From NCBI GenBank assembly GCA_947500585.1, contig CANMSN010000003.1, positions 186,001-250,000 on the forward strand: a stretch of DNA of 64,000 nucleotides, in the 5' to 3' direction. Made by a program: the position numbers and the translations under genes. Positions 17,361 to 27,217 of the stretch are shown piece after piece. The notes under the pieces are model-generated. The model was not told where the DNA came from, did no database searches, and worked only from the letters and a program-made list of their open reading frames with translations. The stretch comes from an uncultured Flavobacteriaceae bacterium. GTDB lineage: Bacteria; Bacteroidota; Bacteroidia; Flavobacteriales; Flavobacteriaceae. Each line of letters begins with the position of its first letter. Within the stretch, counting starts at the first letter, position 1.

Positions 17361-18782
17361 ATGAGATTTCCTAAACTAATTACTTTTTCTTTATTTACTA
17401 TCCTACTTATTCAAAGTTGTAAGCAAGAGGTTAAAAATGATCCCGTAGAGGAAAGCACACAAACCAAACCTAATATCGTCTTCATATTTGCTGATGACTG
17501 GGGATGGGGAGATTTAAGCGCACATGGGCATCCATACATAAAAACTCCAAATATAGATAGGCTTATAAATGAAGGTACCGATTTTCAAAGATTTACTGTT
17601 GCAAGTGGTGTTTGTTCACCAAGTAGAACTGGGGTAATGACTGGACAATTTCCTGCAAGACATAATATTAATGGGCATTTTGCTTGGGTTCCGCAAAACG
17701 CAAAAAGAAATATGCCCGATTGGTTAGATTATGAAACCACACTATTGCCTAAATTACTACAACAAAATGGTTATGCTACTGCTCATTTTGGTAAATGGCA
17801 CCTTTCAAACAACATGGTTTTAGATTCACCAACTCCAGACAAATATGGTTATGATACATATGGAGCTTTTAACTGCTCAGGAGAACAAATGCCTTTTTAT
17901 AAAGATGCTGATAACACGATTGGTTTTATAGAAAAGAGTAAGGAAGAAAATAAACCATTTTTTATTAACTTATGGGTACATGAACCACATACACCACATC
18001 ATGTTGTACCAAAATATCAATGGGCATTTCCTGAATTAGATGAAGCTGATAATATTTATGCCTCTGTTTTATATCATGCAGATGATAGAATTGGAAGAAT
18101 TTTAGATGCTTTGGATCGTTTAAATTTAACTGATAATACACTAGTTATTTTTAGTTCAGATAATGGACCTGCAAGATCTGCTAATGCCGAATTAGATACT
18201 TACCTCGATACTGCAACTGGTGTTGGTTATAATATTGCTGCTTCAAAAGGAATTACAGGAGGTCGAAAAGCTTACAAAGCAGCGCTTTTTGAAGGTGGTA
18301 TAGGCGTACCATTTATTGCACGTTGGCCTGGAAAAATAAAAGCTGGGGCTATTGACAATGTTTCTCTGATGTCTGCCGTAGATTTACTTCCTACATTTTG
18401 TGACATAGCAGATGTTAAACTACCAGAAAACTATAAACCAGATGGTATAAGTCAGGTTAATACGCTTATGGGAGAAGCTTATCCATCACGTACTAAGCCA
18501 CTTTTTTGGAAATCTGGAGCTAGATGGCCTGCAAGCAAAAATGCACCTGACCATTGGGTAGCATATGCCATAGTTGACGAGCAATGGAAATTGGTAGCGA
18601 ATAAAGATTTAAATTACGTTGAGCTTTATGATATCGCTAATGATGTTTATGAAGCAAACGATTTAAAAGCGCAAAATACAGGTGTTGTTGAAAATTTGAA
18701 AAACAAAATAACTGAATGGCAAAATACACTTCCAGCAAAGCCTGATAGCAAACTATTTTCGAAAGAAAGGGAAAGTCTTTAA
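17361..18782 (+). CDS. Formylglycine-dependent sulfatase (S1 family), lipoprotein
   Basis: The 473-residue protein has a lipobox (IQSC, Cys20) and so is exported and lipid anchored. The active-site signature CSPSRTG at 85-91 is the Cys-type sulfatase motif (CxPxR) that is matured to formylglycine. The metal-binding Asp45-Asp46 (FADDWGWGD), GKWHL, HEPHTPHH and SSDNGP motifs are all present, so the enzyme looks intact. S1 sulfatases desulfate algal glycans such as fucoidan, ulvan or carrageenan; the S1 subfamily cannot be told by eye. It is transcribed alone and divergently from the AraC gene. Together with GH95 and fucose catabolism it suggests a sulfated, fucose-containing substrate. Confidence 0.93.
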   Translation: MRFPKLITFSLFTILLIQSCKQEVKNDPVEESTQTKPNIVFIFADDWGWGDLSAHGHPYIKTPNIDRLINEGTDFQRFTVASGVCSPSRTGVMTGQFPARHNINGHFAWVPQNAKRNMPDWLDYETTLLPKLLQQNGYATAHFGKWHLSNNMVLDSPTPDKYGYDTYGAFNCSGEQMPFYKDADNTIGFIEKSKEENKPFFINLWVHEPHTPHHVVPKYQWAFPELDEADNIYASVLYHADDRIGRILDALDRLNLTDNTLVIFSSDNGPARSANAELDTYLDTATGVGYNIAASKGITGGRKAYKAALFEGGIGVPFIARWPGKIKAGAIDNVSLMSAVDLLPTFCDIADVKLPENYKPDGISQVNTLMGEAYPSRTKPLFWKSGARWPASKNAPDHWVAYAIVDEQWKLVANKDLNYVELYDIANDVYEANDLKAQNTGVVENLKNKITEWQNTLPAKPDSKLFSKERESL

Positions 18783-18984
18783 TTAATTATATTCTTAGGT
18801 ATTTGCGATCAGATAATTTTGTGTTAGTAAGGTGTTTTTTGTAAAGAATTTAATCAACAATCAGATTATAACCTATTTGCAAGTTCATATCTGTTCTCAT
18901 TGTTAAAAAATTCAACAAAATCTTTACTTTGTTTTACTTTCATTATTATTCTCAACACTTATGTCTTAAAACCTAATTATTATA

Positions 18985-20289
18985 TTACAAATCAAATAAT
19001 CTTGGTAAATACATAGAAATTTCTGGTATATAAGTTATTAATAATAACACCAATACCATAATTAGCAAAAAGGGCAATAATGGTTTTACAACTTGAGAAA
19101 CCGATACATTTGCTATACCACTACCAACAAATAGAATGGTTCCAACGGGTGGTGTACAAAGTCCAATACATAAATTAAGAACTAATACGATTCCAAAATG
19201 CACAGGGTCCATTCCTAAAGCGACAACAACTGGCAAGAAAATAGGTGTAAAAATCAATACCGCAGGTGTCATGTCCATAAACGTTCCTATGATTAGTAAA
19301 ACTAGATTAATAACTAGGAATATGACTATTTTATTACTGAATTGTTCTAATAAAAATCCACTAATAAGTTCTGGAATACCTTCAAAAGAGAATAGCCAAG
19401 ACATTGCCATGGATGTACAAATTAAGAACATCACTACAGCAGTAGTTTTAGCACTAGTAAGCAAAATATCTGGAAAATCTTTAGTCTTTACATCACCATA
19501 AATCAAAGCTAAAACAGCAGCATACAAAACAGCGATTGCAGAAGCCTCTGTGGCTGTAAAAACACCTGCAACAATACCACCAACTACTATAACTAATAGC
19601 AATAAACTAAAAAAAGCTTTTCTGAAATACGTCCAAATTAATGATAATGGCGCGCGACTACCTTTTGCAAATTTTCTGGTTATAGCTACAAAAGCGATAT
19701 AAGCCATAATGGCAAGCCCCAGTAAAATACCAGGTAAATAACCTGCTATAAATAACGCTGCAACAGAGGCTGTACCGCCACTTGCTAAAGCATATACAAT
19801 TAAGATATTACTTGGAGGAATTAATAACCCAGTAGTTGATGATGTAATATTTACTGAAGCACTAAATTCTCTTGGATAACCTTCTTCTTCCATTCTATCA
19901 GTCATAATACTCCCAATAGCAGATGTTGCTGCAATAGCCGAACCTGAAATAGCTCCAAATAACATAGATGCTAATACATTTACATAAGCTAAACCTCCTG
20001 GTAAACTTGCTACTAATGACTTTGCGAAATTAATAAGCCTATTAGCAATTCCTCCACGTTTCATAATTTCACCTGCCAATACAAAAAATGGAATGGCTAA
20101 TAAAGCAAAACTATCTATTCCTGTTGTCATGCGTTGCGCAATGGTGGTTAATCCAGGTAAATTATCAATATTAAGCAGTAAACTTAAAGTTGTTGAAATA
20201 CCAATACTGTAAGCTACTGGAACTTTTAACATTAACAAGATAAAAAAACTTGCAAATAAAACGATAATACTAATTACTTCTATACTCAT
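18985..20289 (-). CDS. dctM: TRAP transporter large membrane subunit (DctM)
   Basis: A 434-residue, strongly hydrophobic protein of about 12 segments. TRAP DctM signatures include FVLAGEIMKRGGIANRLI, SGSAIAATSAIGSIM, IPPSNILIVYALASGG and LNLCIGLCTPPVGTILFVG. It forms the channel of a Na+-driven tripartite importer with the DctQ and DctP proteins encoded just upstream (2-base gaps). It is the last gene of the ten-gene uronate operon. The likely cargo is glucuronate, galacturonate or unsaturated uronates, inferred from the enzymes of the operon. Confidence 0.95.
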   Translation of the reverse strand: MSIEVISIIVLFASFFILLMLKVPVAYSIGISTTLSLLLNIDNLPGLTTIAQRMTTGIDSFALLAIPFFVLAGEIMKRGGIANRLINFAKSLVASLPGGLAYVNVLASMLFGAISGSAIAATSAIGSIMTDRMEEEGYPREFSASVNITSSTTGLLIPPSNILIVYALASGGTASVAALFIAGYLPGILLGLAIMAYIAFVAITRKFAKGSRAPLSLIWTYFRKAFFSLLLLVIVVGGIVAGVFTATEASAIAVLYAAVLALIYGDVKTKDFPDILLTSAKTTAVVMFLICTSMAMSWLFSFEGIPELISGFLLEQFSNKIVIFLVINLVLLIIGTFMDMTPAVLIFTPIFLPVVVALGMDPVHFGIVLVLNLCIGLCTPPVGTILFVGSGIANVSVSQVVKPLLPFLLIMVLVLLLITYIPEISMYLPRLFDL

Positions 20290-20291
20290 CT

Positions 20292-20783
20292 TTAATCGGT
20301 TATTTCGTTAGCATTAATTTTTATAGTATGGTACACAGAAAACAACATAATAAATAAGCCACTTACTGGCAATATGGCATAAATATAACCTAAAGGAATT
20401 CTTAAAGTTCCTGATAATTGACCTAAGTGCAACGTTGTATATACCAAATTGAAACCGCCTATTACCATAACTATTAGAGCAAATAAAAAGATACATAGTT
20501 CTATAAAAATCAGTACCTTTTTTCTGTTTTTCCATGAAAATTTTTGATACAAAAAATCCATAGATAAATGTTCTCTTTTGCCACTAAGATAGCCTGCACC
20601 TAAAATAGATAGCCATATTAAAGAAAAACGCGCCAGTTCTTCGGTAAAGGCGAATGATGTATTTAAAACATATCTTGAAAATACCTGCCCTAAAACGTCT
20701 ATAACTAACAACCCAAAAATAGAAACCAATATAATTTCCATAATTCTAAATACTCTATTGAAAAAGACATCTGCTGTTTTCAT
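20292..20783 (-). CDS. dctQ: TRAP transporter small membrane subunit (DctQ)
   Basis: A 163-residue protein with four predicted membrane helices. It carries the DctQ pattern QVFSRYVLNTSFAFTEELAR near residues 29-48 and GKREHLSMDFLYQ near 67. It pairs with DctM to make the membrane part of the TRAP importer. It lies between dctP and dctM with 2-base gaps on each side, so translation is probably coupled. Confidence 0.93.
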   Translation of the reverse strand: MKTADVFFNRVFRIMEIILVSIFGLLVIDVLGQVFSRYVLNTSFAFTEELARFSLIWLSILGAGYLSGKREHLSMDFLYQKFSWKNRKKVLIFIELCIFLFALIVMVIGGFNLVYTTLHLGQLSGTLRIPLGYIYAILPVSGLFIMLFSVYHTIKINANEITD

Positions 20784-20785
20784 AA

Positions 20786-21760
20786 CTACTGGTTTTTTAT
20801 TTTATTAATAATATCAGTCATTTCTGGATGCTCTTGCATAAAGGCTTCCAAAACAGATTTTGATTGTTCTTGAAATAATGATTTATCAGGAATTATAATT
20901 TCTACACCAGCTTTTCTAGCGGTAGCCATAGATTCTTCTACCGAATCATTCCAAAATTGCTTTTGAGCCTGTGAAGATTCGTCTGCAGCTTCTTGAACCC
21001 AAACTTTCTCTTGTTCTGATAGTTTGTTCCAATATTTTGTTCCAATTAATAATACATCTGGCACCGAGGAATGCTGGTCTAATGTATAATATTTACTCAC
21101 TTCGTAATGGTTTGAAGACACAAATGAAGGTGGGTTGTTTTCAGCACCATCAACTACGCCTTGTTGGATGGCCGTATACAATTCACCATAAGCCATTGGT
21201 GTAGCCGAACCACCCAAAGCATTAACCATATTAATAGCCATTTGGTTATTCATCACACGAATTTTAAGCCCTTTTAAATCTTCAGGTTTGCGTATAGCCT
21301 TATTCGAGGTATAAAAACTTCTACTTCCTGCATCGTAGTAGCACAGACCTCTTAACCAAAATTTACTTCCTTTTTCTAAAATAGATTTACCAACTTCTCC
21401 TTCTAAAGTATCAAATTGATGTTGTTTGTCTTTAAATAAATATGGAATGCCTAAAACATGATATTCTGGCACAAAGTTAGATAAGGTGGCTGCACTTACC
21501 TTAGTAATGGCAACACTTCCTATTTGAAGTAATTCTAAAACCTCACGCTCTGAGCCTAATTGGCCGTCAGGAAAAATTTTAACATCCATTTTTCCATCAG
21601 ATTTTTTAATCAAAGCTTTTTTAAACTCTAAAATACCTTTGTGAACGGGATGCGTTTGCGGTAGTGTATGCGCTAGATACATCATTTTTACATCATCTTT
21701 CTTTTGACATCCAGAAAGAATGAATATCAAAAATATAATACTGATTAATCTATATATCAT
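20786..21760 (-). CDS. dctP: TRAP transporter solute-binding lipoprotein (DctP)
   Basis: A 324-residue binding protein with a lipobox (LSGC, Cys18), so it is tethered rather than free in the periplasm. DctP features are present: AHTLPQTHPVHKG at the start, FPDGQLGSEREVLELLQIG near 63-81, the Arg of LKGLKIRVM that usually clamps the ligand carboxylate, and AIQQGVVDGAENNPPSF. Lipid anchoring suits a diderm that captures uronates entering through outer-membrane pores. It lies 14 bases after uxaC. Confidence 0.93.
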   Translation of the reverse strand: MIYRLISIIFLIFILSGCQKKDDVKMMYLAHTLPQTHPVHKGILEFKKALIKKSDGKMDVKIFPDGQLGSEREVLELLQIGSVAITKVSAATLSNFVPEYHVLGIPYLFKDKQHQFDTLEGEVGKSILEKGSKFWLRGLCYYDAGSRSFYTSNKAIRKPEDLKGLKIRVMNNQMAINMVNALGGSATPMAYGELYTAIQQGVVDGAENNPPSFVSSNHYEVSKYYTLDQHSSVPDVLLIGTKYWNKLSEQEKVWVQEAADESSQAQKQFWNDSVEESMATARKAGVEIIIPDKSLFQEQSKSVLEAFMQEHPEMTDIINKIKNQ

Positions 21761-21774
21761 AATTGTGGCTTAGT

Positions 21775-23190
21775 TTAGTTTTCAAATTTGAAATAATTAA
21801 CGGCATTATAGTAACAAATATCTTGAACCATTTTTCCTATAAATTCTATATCGTTTGGTACTAAGCCTTGTTTTATATCTTCAGCAAATACATTACATAA
21901 AATTCGTCTAAAATATTCATGTCTAGGGAATGATAAAAAACTTCTGCTATCTGTTAGCATCCCAACAAAACGACTTAATAACCCCATGTTAGACAAACAA
22001 TTAATTTGTTTTTCCATGCCGTCCTTTTGATCTAAAAACCACCAGCCTGAACCCCATTGCATCTTTCCTGGAATATCTGAATTCTGAAAATTCCCCATCA
22101 TTGTTGCAAATACTTCGTTTTGAGATGGATTTAAATTATAACTTATAGTTTTAGCTAATTGGTTGGTTGAATTGAGCTTATCAAACAATTTAGACATAAA
22201 CTCAGCCATAGGAAAATCGCCTATAGAATCCACACCTGCGTCTAAACCTACTTGATTGAGCAAGCTAGAATTATTATTTCTAATAGGACCTAAATGATAT
22301 TGTTGCACCCAATCGTACTCATGATATTTCTTTCCTAAATAAACAAAAAGAAACGACCTGTATTTATTAATGTCGTTCGTTGTAAGCGTTTCTCCTTTTA
22401 ATTTATTAGCAAAAATTTTAGTGATGTCTTCTTCTTTAAAATCAATAATACTTAAAGCTTCTCCAACACCAAAATCAGATAATCTGCAACCCTGTTCATG
22501 AAAAAATTCAATACGTTGGTCTATGGCTTTTAAAAAATCGTGAAGCGTATTTATTTCAAAACTAACACTATTAGCTAGTTTTTGAACATAATTTATGAAC
22601 TTCTCTTTATTTATAAAAAACAATTCATCTGCTCTAAAAGTTGGTAAAACCTTTGTATAGAAAGCGCCGTATTCTGCAATCTGTTTGTGGTATTTTAAGT
22701 CATCTGTTGGATCATCGGTAGTACAAACTACCTCAACTTTCATATCTTCCAATAATTGGGCTGGTGTTTTGTTTTCTAAAACAGCATTTGCTTTTTCATA
22801 AATAGCTTTTGCAGTACTCGGTTGCAAAATATCATCTACATCAAAATAGCGCTTCAACTCTAAATGTGTCCAATGAAACAGCGGATTCCGTAATGTATAG
22901 GGTACGGTTTCCGCCCATTTATTAAAGCGTTCTTCTAAAGTAGTCGACCCTGTAATATATTTTTCATCAATACCATTGGCACGCATACCACGCCATTTAT
23001 AGTGGTCGCCATCTAACCATGCTTTTGTTATGTTTCTAATTGGTTTATTTTCAGCTATCTCTTTTGCAGATAAATGATTGTGGTAATCTATAATAGGTAA
23101 ATCTTTAGCATACTGATGGTATAAAGTTTCAGCAACTTTAGATTGCAATAAAAATTTGTCGTTAATAAAATGAGTTGTATTCATAAACAA
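21775..23190 (-). CDS. uxaC: Uronate isomerase (glucuronate/galacturonate isomerase)
   Basis: The 471-residue length matches E. coli UxaC (about 470). Signatures are DYHNHL with metal-binding His37 and His39, ITKAWLDGDHYKWRGMRANG, the TTDDPTDDL block, and MLTDSRSFLSFPRHEYFRR near the C-terminus. It interconverts D-glucuronate with D-fructuronate and D-galacturonate with D-tagaturonate. In this operon fructuronate can go on through the SDR reductase and UxuA, but no tagaturonate reductase is visible, so the glucuronate branch is the supported one. The stop of the preceding DUF4861 gene directly abuts its start. Confidence 0.95.
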   Translation of the reverse strand: MFMNTTHFINDKFLLQSKVAETLYHQYAKDLPIIDYHNHLSAKEIAENKPIRNITKAWLDGDHYKWRGMRANGIDEKYITGSTTLEERFNKWAETVPYTLRNPLFHWTHLELKRYFDVDDILQPSTAKAIYEKANAVLENKTPAQLLEDMKVEVVCTTDDPTDDLKYHKQIAEYGAFYTKVLPTFRADELFFINKEKFINYVQKLANSVSFEINTLHDFLKAIDQRIEFFHEQGCRLSDFGVGEALSIIDFKEEDITKIFANKLKGETLTTNDINKYRSFLFVYLGKKYHEYDWVQQYHLGPIRNNNSSLLNQVGLDAGVDSIGDFPMAEFMSKLFDKLNSTNQLAKTISYNLNPSQNEVFATMMGNFQNSDIPGKMQWGSGWWFLDQKDGMEKQINCLSNMGLLSRFVGMLTDSRSFLSFPRHEYFRRILCNVFAEDIKQGLVPNDIEFIGKMVQDICYYNAVNYFKFEN

Positions 23191-24369
23191 TTACTTCAAG
23201 GTAACTACAAGCGGATTATTAATTTTTAATGTAAAATCGTTTAAGTAACTTTCCCAGGTTTCTTTGCTAACAAATTGTTCAGATTTTTTCCAACCAAAAC
23301 CTGCATAATAAACACCTTTATTATCATTAACCTTAACTTGAGCATACAAATTACTTTGGTCTTTTAAAGTTGTTACATACAATTCTGAAGATATCATATT
23401 ATTGTTGGGAACAACTATAGCTGTACCTAATTCTGAATCTTCATGAGGCTGCCAATATGATATCCAACCTGCGTCTTGATTCTGAGTTGGAGTGCCGTCG
23501 TTTTCATGTAGCGTTAGACCTGAATAAAATGAATCTGTTCCTGAAATTTCCATCTCAAATCTTGATAAATTACTTCCAAAGTCAAGCGAAATATGTTTCT
23601 TTTCAGAAATACTTTGTCCATTGGTATCCCAATCTGCATATTCTAAAACAAAGCTTGTTCTAATAGGACCATTTGTAATGGTTTTCCATTTTGTGAAATT
23701 TCTAGAAATATAAAATGTTGTATCGCTTTTAACAGAAATACCACCTACACCTCTACTTATACCTACATGAAAATTATCTAACCCTTCGCCTGTATCCTTA
23801 TGATATGAGCTTTTTCCAGAAATCTCCTCGTCATACCACTTATTGATTATAGGGTAATCTACTCTTTTTAACCAGGCATCAATACCGCTAGATAAGGTTC
23901 CTCCTTTTATAGAATCTTCTACCATTTTTTGGGCTGTTGGCCCATATGTTCTAAAAGCTACTCTATCATTTTCCCAAGCATAATCATCAGTTCGTTCTGG
24001 AACAAATCTGGAATAACAAAAATCTATGGTTTCTGGTCTAGTAGCTTGATCTAAAACAACTAATTCAAATTGTTTTTCAGAATTTGGAGCTATTTCTGGT
24101 TGAAATAATAACACATCAACCTCACCATCTTGGTCTTCATCAACAAATTGGGTTATTAAAATAGTTTTTGTTTCTGAATCTCTAACAAATAAGTTTTCAA
24201 AACTTTCGCCTTCTTTTGAAGTCAAATCAGACTTGTTTATCTCAATCGTTTCTAGCGAACGTGGAACATCTAAAGTATTGCTAACTGTTACTAAATATAT
24301 TGACTCCTTTTTACAACTTACTACTATTGTAAAAACAGCTAATACTAAAAAAAGTTGTACATGTTTCAT
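23191..24369 (-). CDS. DUF4861-like lipoprotein in the uronate operon
   Basis: A 392-residue protein with a lipobox-like signal (VVSCKK, Cys19), so it is exported and probably lipid anchored. The remainder is beta-rich and resembles DUF4861 proteins, which are common in Bacteroidetes loci for uronate-containing polysaccharides (DRVAFRTYGPTAQKM, GEGLDNFHVGISRGVGG, YHKDTGEG). No characterised catalytic motif is recognised. It lies between kduD (1-base gap) and uxaC (0-base gap), an unusual position for an exported protein within a cytoplasmic enzyme operon. A role in processing or binding uronate oligosaccharides is a guess from context. Confidence 0.7.
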   Translation of the reverse strand: MKHVQLFLVLAVFTIVVSCKKESIYLVTVSNTLDVPRSLETIEINKSDLTSKEGESFENLFVRDSETKTILITQFVDEDQDGEVDVLLFQPEIAPNSEKQFELVVLDQATRPETIDFCYSRFVPERTDDYAWENDRVAFRTYGPTAQKMVEDSIKGGTLSSGIDAWLKRVDYPIINKWYDEEISGKSSYHKDTGEGLDNFHVGISRGVGGISVKSDTTFYISRNFTKWKTITNGPIRTSFVLEYADWDTNGQSISEKKHISLDFGSNLSRFEMEISGTDSFYSGLTLHENDGTPTQNQDAGWISYWQPHEDSELGTAIVVPNNNMISSELYVTTLKDQSNLYAQVKVNDNKGVYYAGFGWKKSEQFVSKETWESYLNDFTLKINNPLVVTLK

Positions 24370-24370
24370 A

Positions 24371-25165
24371 TCAATTTTCGTTTGTTGGTTTACCTATGGT
24401 TGCAAGTATTCCGCCATCTACATAAAGAATATGTCCATTAACAAAATCACTCGCTTTAGATGATAAAAATATAGCTGCACCAGCCAAATCATTTGGATCT
24501 CCCCATTTAGCAGCTGGAGTTCTATTTATTATAAAATCGTTAAATGGATGCCCATCAACTCGAATTGGAGCTGTTTGTGAGGTTGCAAAATAACCTGGAC
24601 CAATTCCATTAACTTGAATATTATATTTAGCCCATTCTGTGGCCATATTTTGAGTTAACATTTTTAGTCCACCTTTTGCAGCTGCATAAGCGCCTACACT
24701 ATTTCTACCCAGCTCGCTCATCATAGAGCAAATATTAATAACTTTACCTTCTTTTCTGGAAATCATACTCTTTACAACATGTTTAGAAACGATAAATGGA
24801 CTTACTAAATCGATGTCTATAACTTCTTTAAAATCGGCAACTTCCATTTCAATTAACGGTGTACGTTTTATGATACCTGCATTATTAATAAGAATATCTA
24901 TTTGACCAACTTCTACTTCAATTATAGAAATTGCAGCTTTAACATCGGCTTCATTGGCTACATTAAACTTATAACCGACAGCGCTTATACCTTCTTTCTT
25001 ATATTCAGCAACAGCGTTATCAATTTTTTGCTGTGATGAATTACCATTTACAATAATAGTTGCCCCAGCAAGACCTAAGCCTCTGGCCATAGCCATTCCT
25101 AACCCGTGTGTGCTTCCGGTTATTAAAGCATTTTTTCCTTTGATGTCAAATAATGATATACTCAT
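24371..25165 (-). CDS. kduD: 2-dehydro-3-deoxy-D-gluconate 5-dehydrogenase-like SDR
   Basis: A 264-residue short-chain dehydrogenase with TGSTHGLG (16-23), NNAG (95-98) and catalytic Tyr160/Lys164 (YAAAK). The start SLFDIKGKNALITG and the C-terminal IFLSSKASDFVNGHILYVDGG are typical of KduD. It reduces 3-deoxy-D-glycero-2,5-hexodiulosonate, the product of KduI, to 2-keto-3-deoxygluconate. It directly follows kduI (6-base gap), the classic pairing. This supports use of unsaturated uronates released by polysaccharide lyases. Confidence 0.92.
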   Translation of the reverse strand: MSISLFDIKGKNALITGSTHGLGMAMARGLGLAGATIIVNGNSSQQKIDNAVAEYKKEGISAVGYKFNVANEADVKAAISIIEVEVGQIDILINNAGIIKRTPLIEMEVADFKEVIDIDLVSPFIVSKHVVKSMISRKEGKVINICSMMSELGRNSVGAYAAAKGGLKMLTQNMATEWAKYNIQVNGIGPGYFATSQTAPIRVDGHPFNDFIINRTPAAKWGDPNDLAGAAIFLSSKASDFVNGHILYVDGGILATIGKPTNEN

Positions 25166-25171
25166 AATGGC

Positions 25172-26011
25172 TTATCTTAACTCAGCTATTTTTGCTACAT
25201 CCATATCGCCATAATCTAAATTCTCTCCAGCCATACCCCAAATAAATGTATAACTGGACGTTCCCGAACCTGAATGAATTGACCATGGCGGAGATATCAC
25301 TGCTTGATCATTTTGCATCCAAATGTGTCTAGTTTCTTGTGGTTGACCCATAAAATGGCACACTGCTTGATCTTGAGGAATATCTAAATAATAATATATT
25401 TCCATTCTACGATCATGTACATGCGCTGGCATGGTATTCCAAACACTACCTGTTTTAAGTTCTGTCATACCCATTTGTAACTGGCATGTTTCAACTATAC
25501 CTCCAATTATCATTTGATTCACGGTACGATGATTTGCCGTTTCTAAAGACCCTAATTCTATTTTATTAGCCTCTGCTTTACTTACCTTTTTATTAGGGTA
25601 AGAAGTATGTGCCGGTGCCGAGTTTAAGTAAAACTTTGCTGGGTTATTTTTATCATCACTTTTAAAAATGACCTCTTTGCTTCCGCTACCTATATACAAA
25701 GCATCTTTTAGAGTTAATTGGAATACTTCACCATCAACCTCAACAGTACCATTTCCTCCTACATTAATAATTCCTATTTCTCTTCTTTCTAAAAAATAAC
25801 TGGATTTTAAAGGATCAATTGTTTCTAATTTTATTGGCGATAATGGTACCGCAGAACCAGCCATATATCTATCATAATGCGTATAAACCAAAACTAGCTG
25901 GTCTTCTTGCATTAAATTATCAATTAAAAATTCGTCTCTTAATTGCTGCGTATCGTAAGCTTTTACAGCAGTAGGACTTGAAGCATAACGCGTTTCGTAG
26001 TGTGTTTTCAT
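25172..26011 (-). CDS. kduI: 5-dehydro-4-deoxy-D-glucuronate isomerase
   Basis: A 279-residue cupin with the zinc site fully conserved: His197, His199, Glu204 and His246, one position off the E. coli KduI ligands. Further family blocks are YETRYASSPTAVKAYDT at the start and PPWSIHSGSGTSSYTFIWGM near the end. It isomerises the keto form of unsaturated uronates (DKI) to DKII, which KduD then reduces. Its presence implies that lyase-generated unsaturated uronates reach the cytoplasm. The gene is 18 bases after uxuA. Confidence 0.96.
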   Translation of the reverse strand: MKTHYETRYASSPTAVKAYDTQQLRDEFLIDNLMQEDQLVLVYTHYDRYMAGSAVPLSPIKLETIDPLKSSYFLERREIGIINVGGNGTVEVDGEVFQLTLKDALYIGSGSKEVIFKSDDKNNPAKFYLNSAPAHTSYPNKKVSKAEANKIELGSLETANHRTVNQMIIGGIVETCQLQMGMTELKTGSVWNTMPAHVHDRRMEIYYYLDIPQDQAVCHFMGQPQETRHIWMQNDQAVISPPWSIHSGSGTSSYTFIWGMAGENLDYGDMDVAKIAELR

Positions 26012-26029
26012 TTTTTTATGCGTTTCTAA

Positions 26030-27205
26030 TTAAATGGTTTGTTTTAAGCCGTATTCTAAACCTCGCAGTTCTGCTAAGCCTCTTAATCTGCCAATACCTG
26101 AATATCCGGGGTTCGTTTTTTTATGCAAATCGTCAAGCATTTGATGCCCGTGATCTGGTCTAACAGGAATAGTGAAATCTGAGTATCCTTCTGTTTTGCG
26201 TCTTTTTTCTTCTTGTAAAATGGCTTTAACAACGCTATACATATCTACATCGCCTTCAAGGTGATTAGCTTCATAGAAATTACCTTTATCATCACGTTTT
26301 GTACTTCTTAAATGAAGAAAATGGGCACGATCTGCAAAACGATTAAAAATTTGCACAAGGTTATTATCATCTCTTACGCCTAAAGACCCTGTGCAAAACG
26401 TAATACCGTTAGAACGATCTGGAACATTATCGAATAAATAGGCATAATCTGCTTCATTACTTACAACTCTTGGTAATCCTAAAATTGGATATGGTGGATC
26501 ATCTGGATGAATACACATCAAAACCTTATTTTTGGATGCTACAGGAATAATTTCCTTTAAAAACAATACCAAATTTTCTCTTAATACTGACGCATCAATA
26601 TCTTTGTATGTGTCTAAAATATTTTGAAACTGTTCTAAGGTATAACCTTCCTCAGCTCCTGGCAAACCAGCAATAATATTATTTATAAGTTGGTTTTTAT
26701 TTTCTTCTGAAAGATTATCAACATATATTTTAGCCTCTTTTTGTTGTGCTTCAGTATAATCATTTTCAGCACCTGGTCTTTTTAATAAAAAGAGTTCAAA
26801 AGCAGCAAAAGCAATAACATCAAAACGAAGTGCTTTAGATCCATCTTCTACTTGAAAATCTAAATCTGTACGAGTCCAATCCAGAACAGGCATAAAATTA
26901 TAACACACTATATGAATACCACATTTGGCTAAATTTTCTATACTTGTTTTATAATTTTCGATATAGGATTGAAAATTTCCAGAACGCGTTTTAATGTTTT
27001 CATGCACAGGAATACTTTCTACTACGCTCCAAGTTAATCCTACTTTTTCAATTGTAGCTTTACGCTTTTGAATTTCATCTATAGTCCAAGCTTGACCATT
27101 AGGAATATGATGTAATGCTGAAACAACACCTGTTGCTCCTGCTTGTTTTATATCTGATAGAGATACAGGATCATTGGGTCCGTACCATCTCCATGTTTGT
27201 TCCAT
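26030..27205 (-). CDS. uxuA: D-mannonate dehydratase
   Basis: The 391-residue protein is close to E. coli UxuA in length (394). Strong signatures are [12 protein letters not shown] at the N-terminus, [32 protein letters not shown] with metal-binding residues, FCTGSLG, and HLRSTKRDD. It dehydrates D-mannonate to 2-keto-3-deoxygluconate, needing Mn2+ or Fe2+. It completes the glucuronate branch after UxaC and the SDR-type fructuronate reductase of the same operon. Confidence 0.96.
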   Translation of the reverse strand: MEQTWRWYGPNDPVSLSDIKQAGATGVVSALHHIPNGQAWTIDEIQKRKATIEKVGLTWSVVESIPVHENIKTRSGNFQSYIENYKTSIENLAKCGIHIVCYNFMPVLDWTRTDLDFQVEDGSKALRFDVIAFAAFELFLLKRPGAENDYTEAQQKEAKIYVDNLSEENKNQLINNIIAGLPGAEEGYTLEQFQNILDTYKDIDASVLRENLVLFLKEIIPVASKNKVLMCIHPDDPPYPILGLPRVVSNEADYAYLFDNVPDRSNGITFCTGSLGVRDDNNLVQIFNRFADRAHFLHLRSTKRDDKGNFYEANHLEGDVDMYSVVKAILQEEKRRKTEGYSDFTIPVRPDHGHQMLDDLHKKTNPGYSGIGRLRGLAELRGLEYGLKQTI

Positions 27206-27217
27206 ATTATTATTTAT

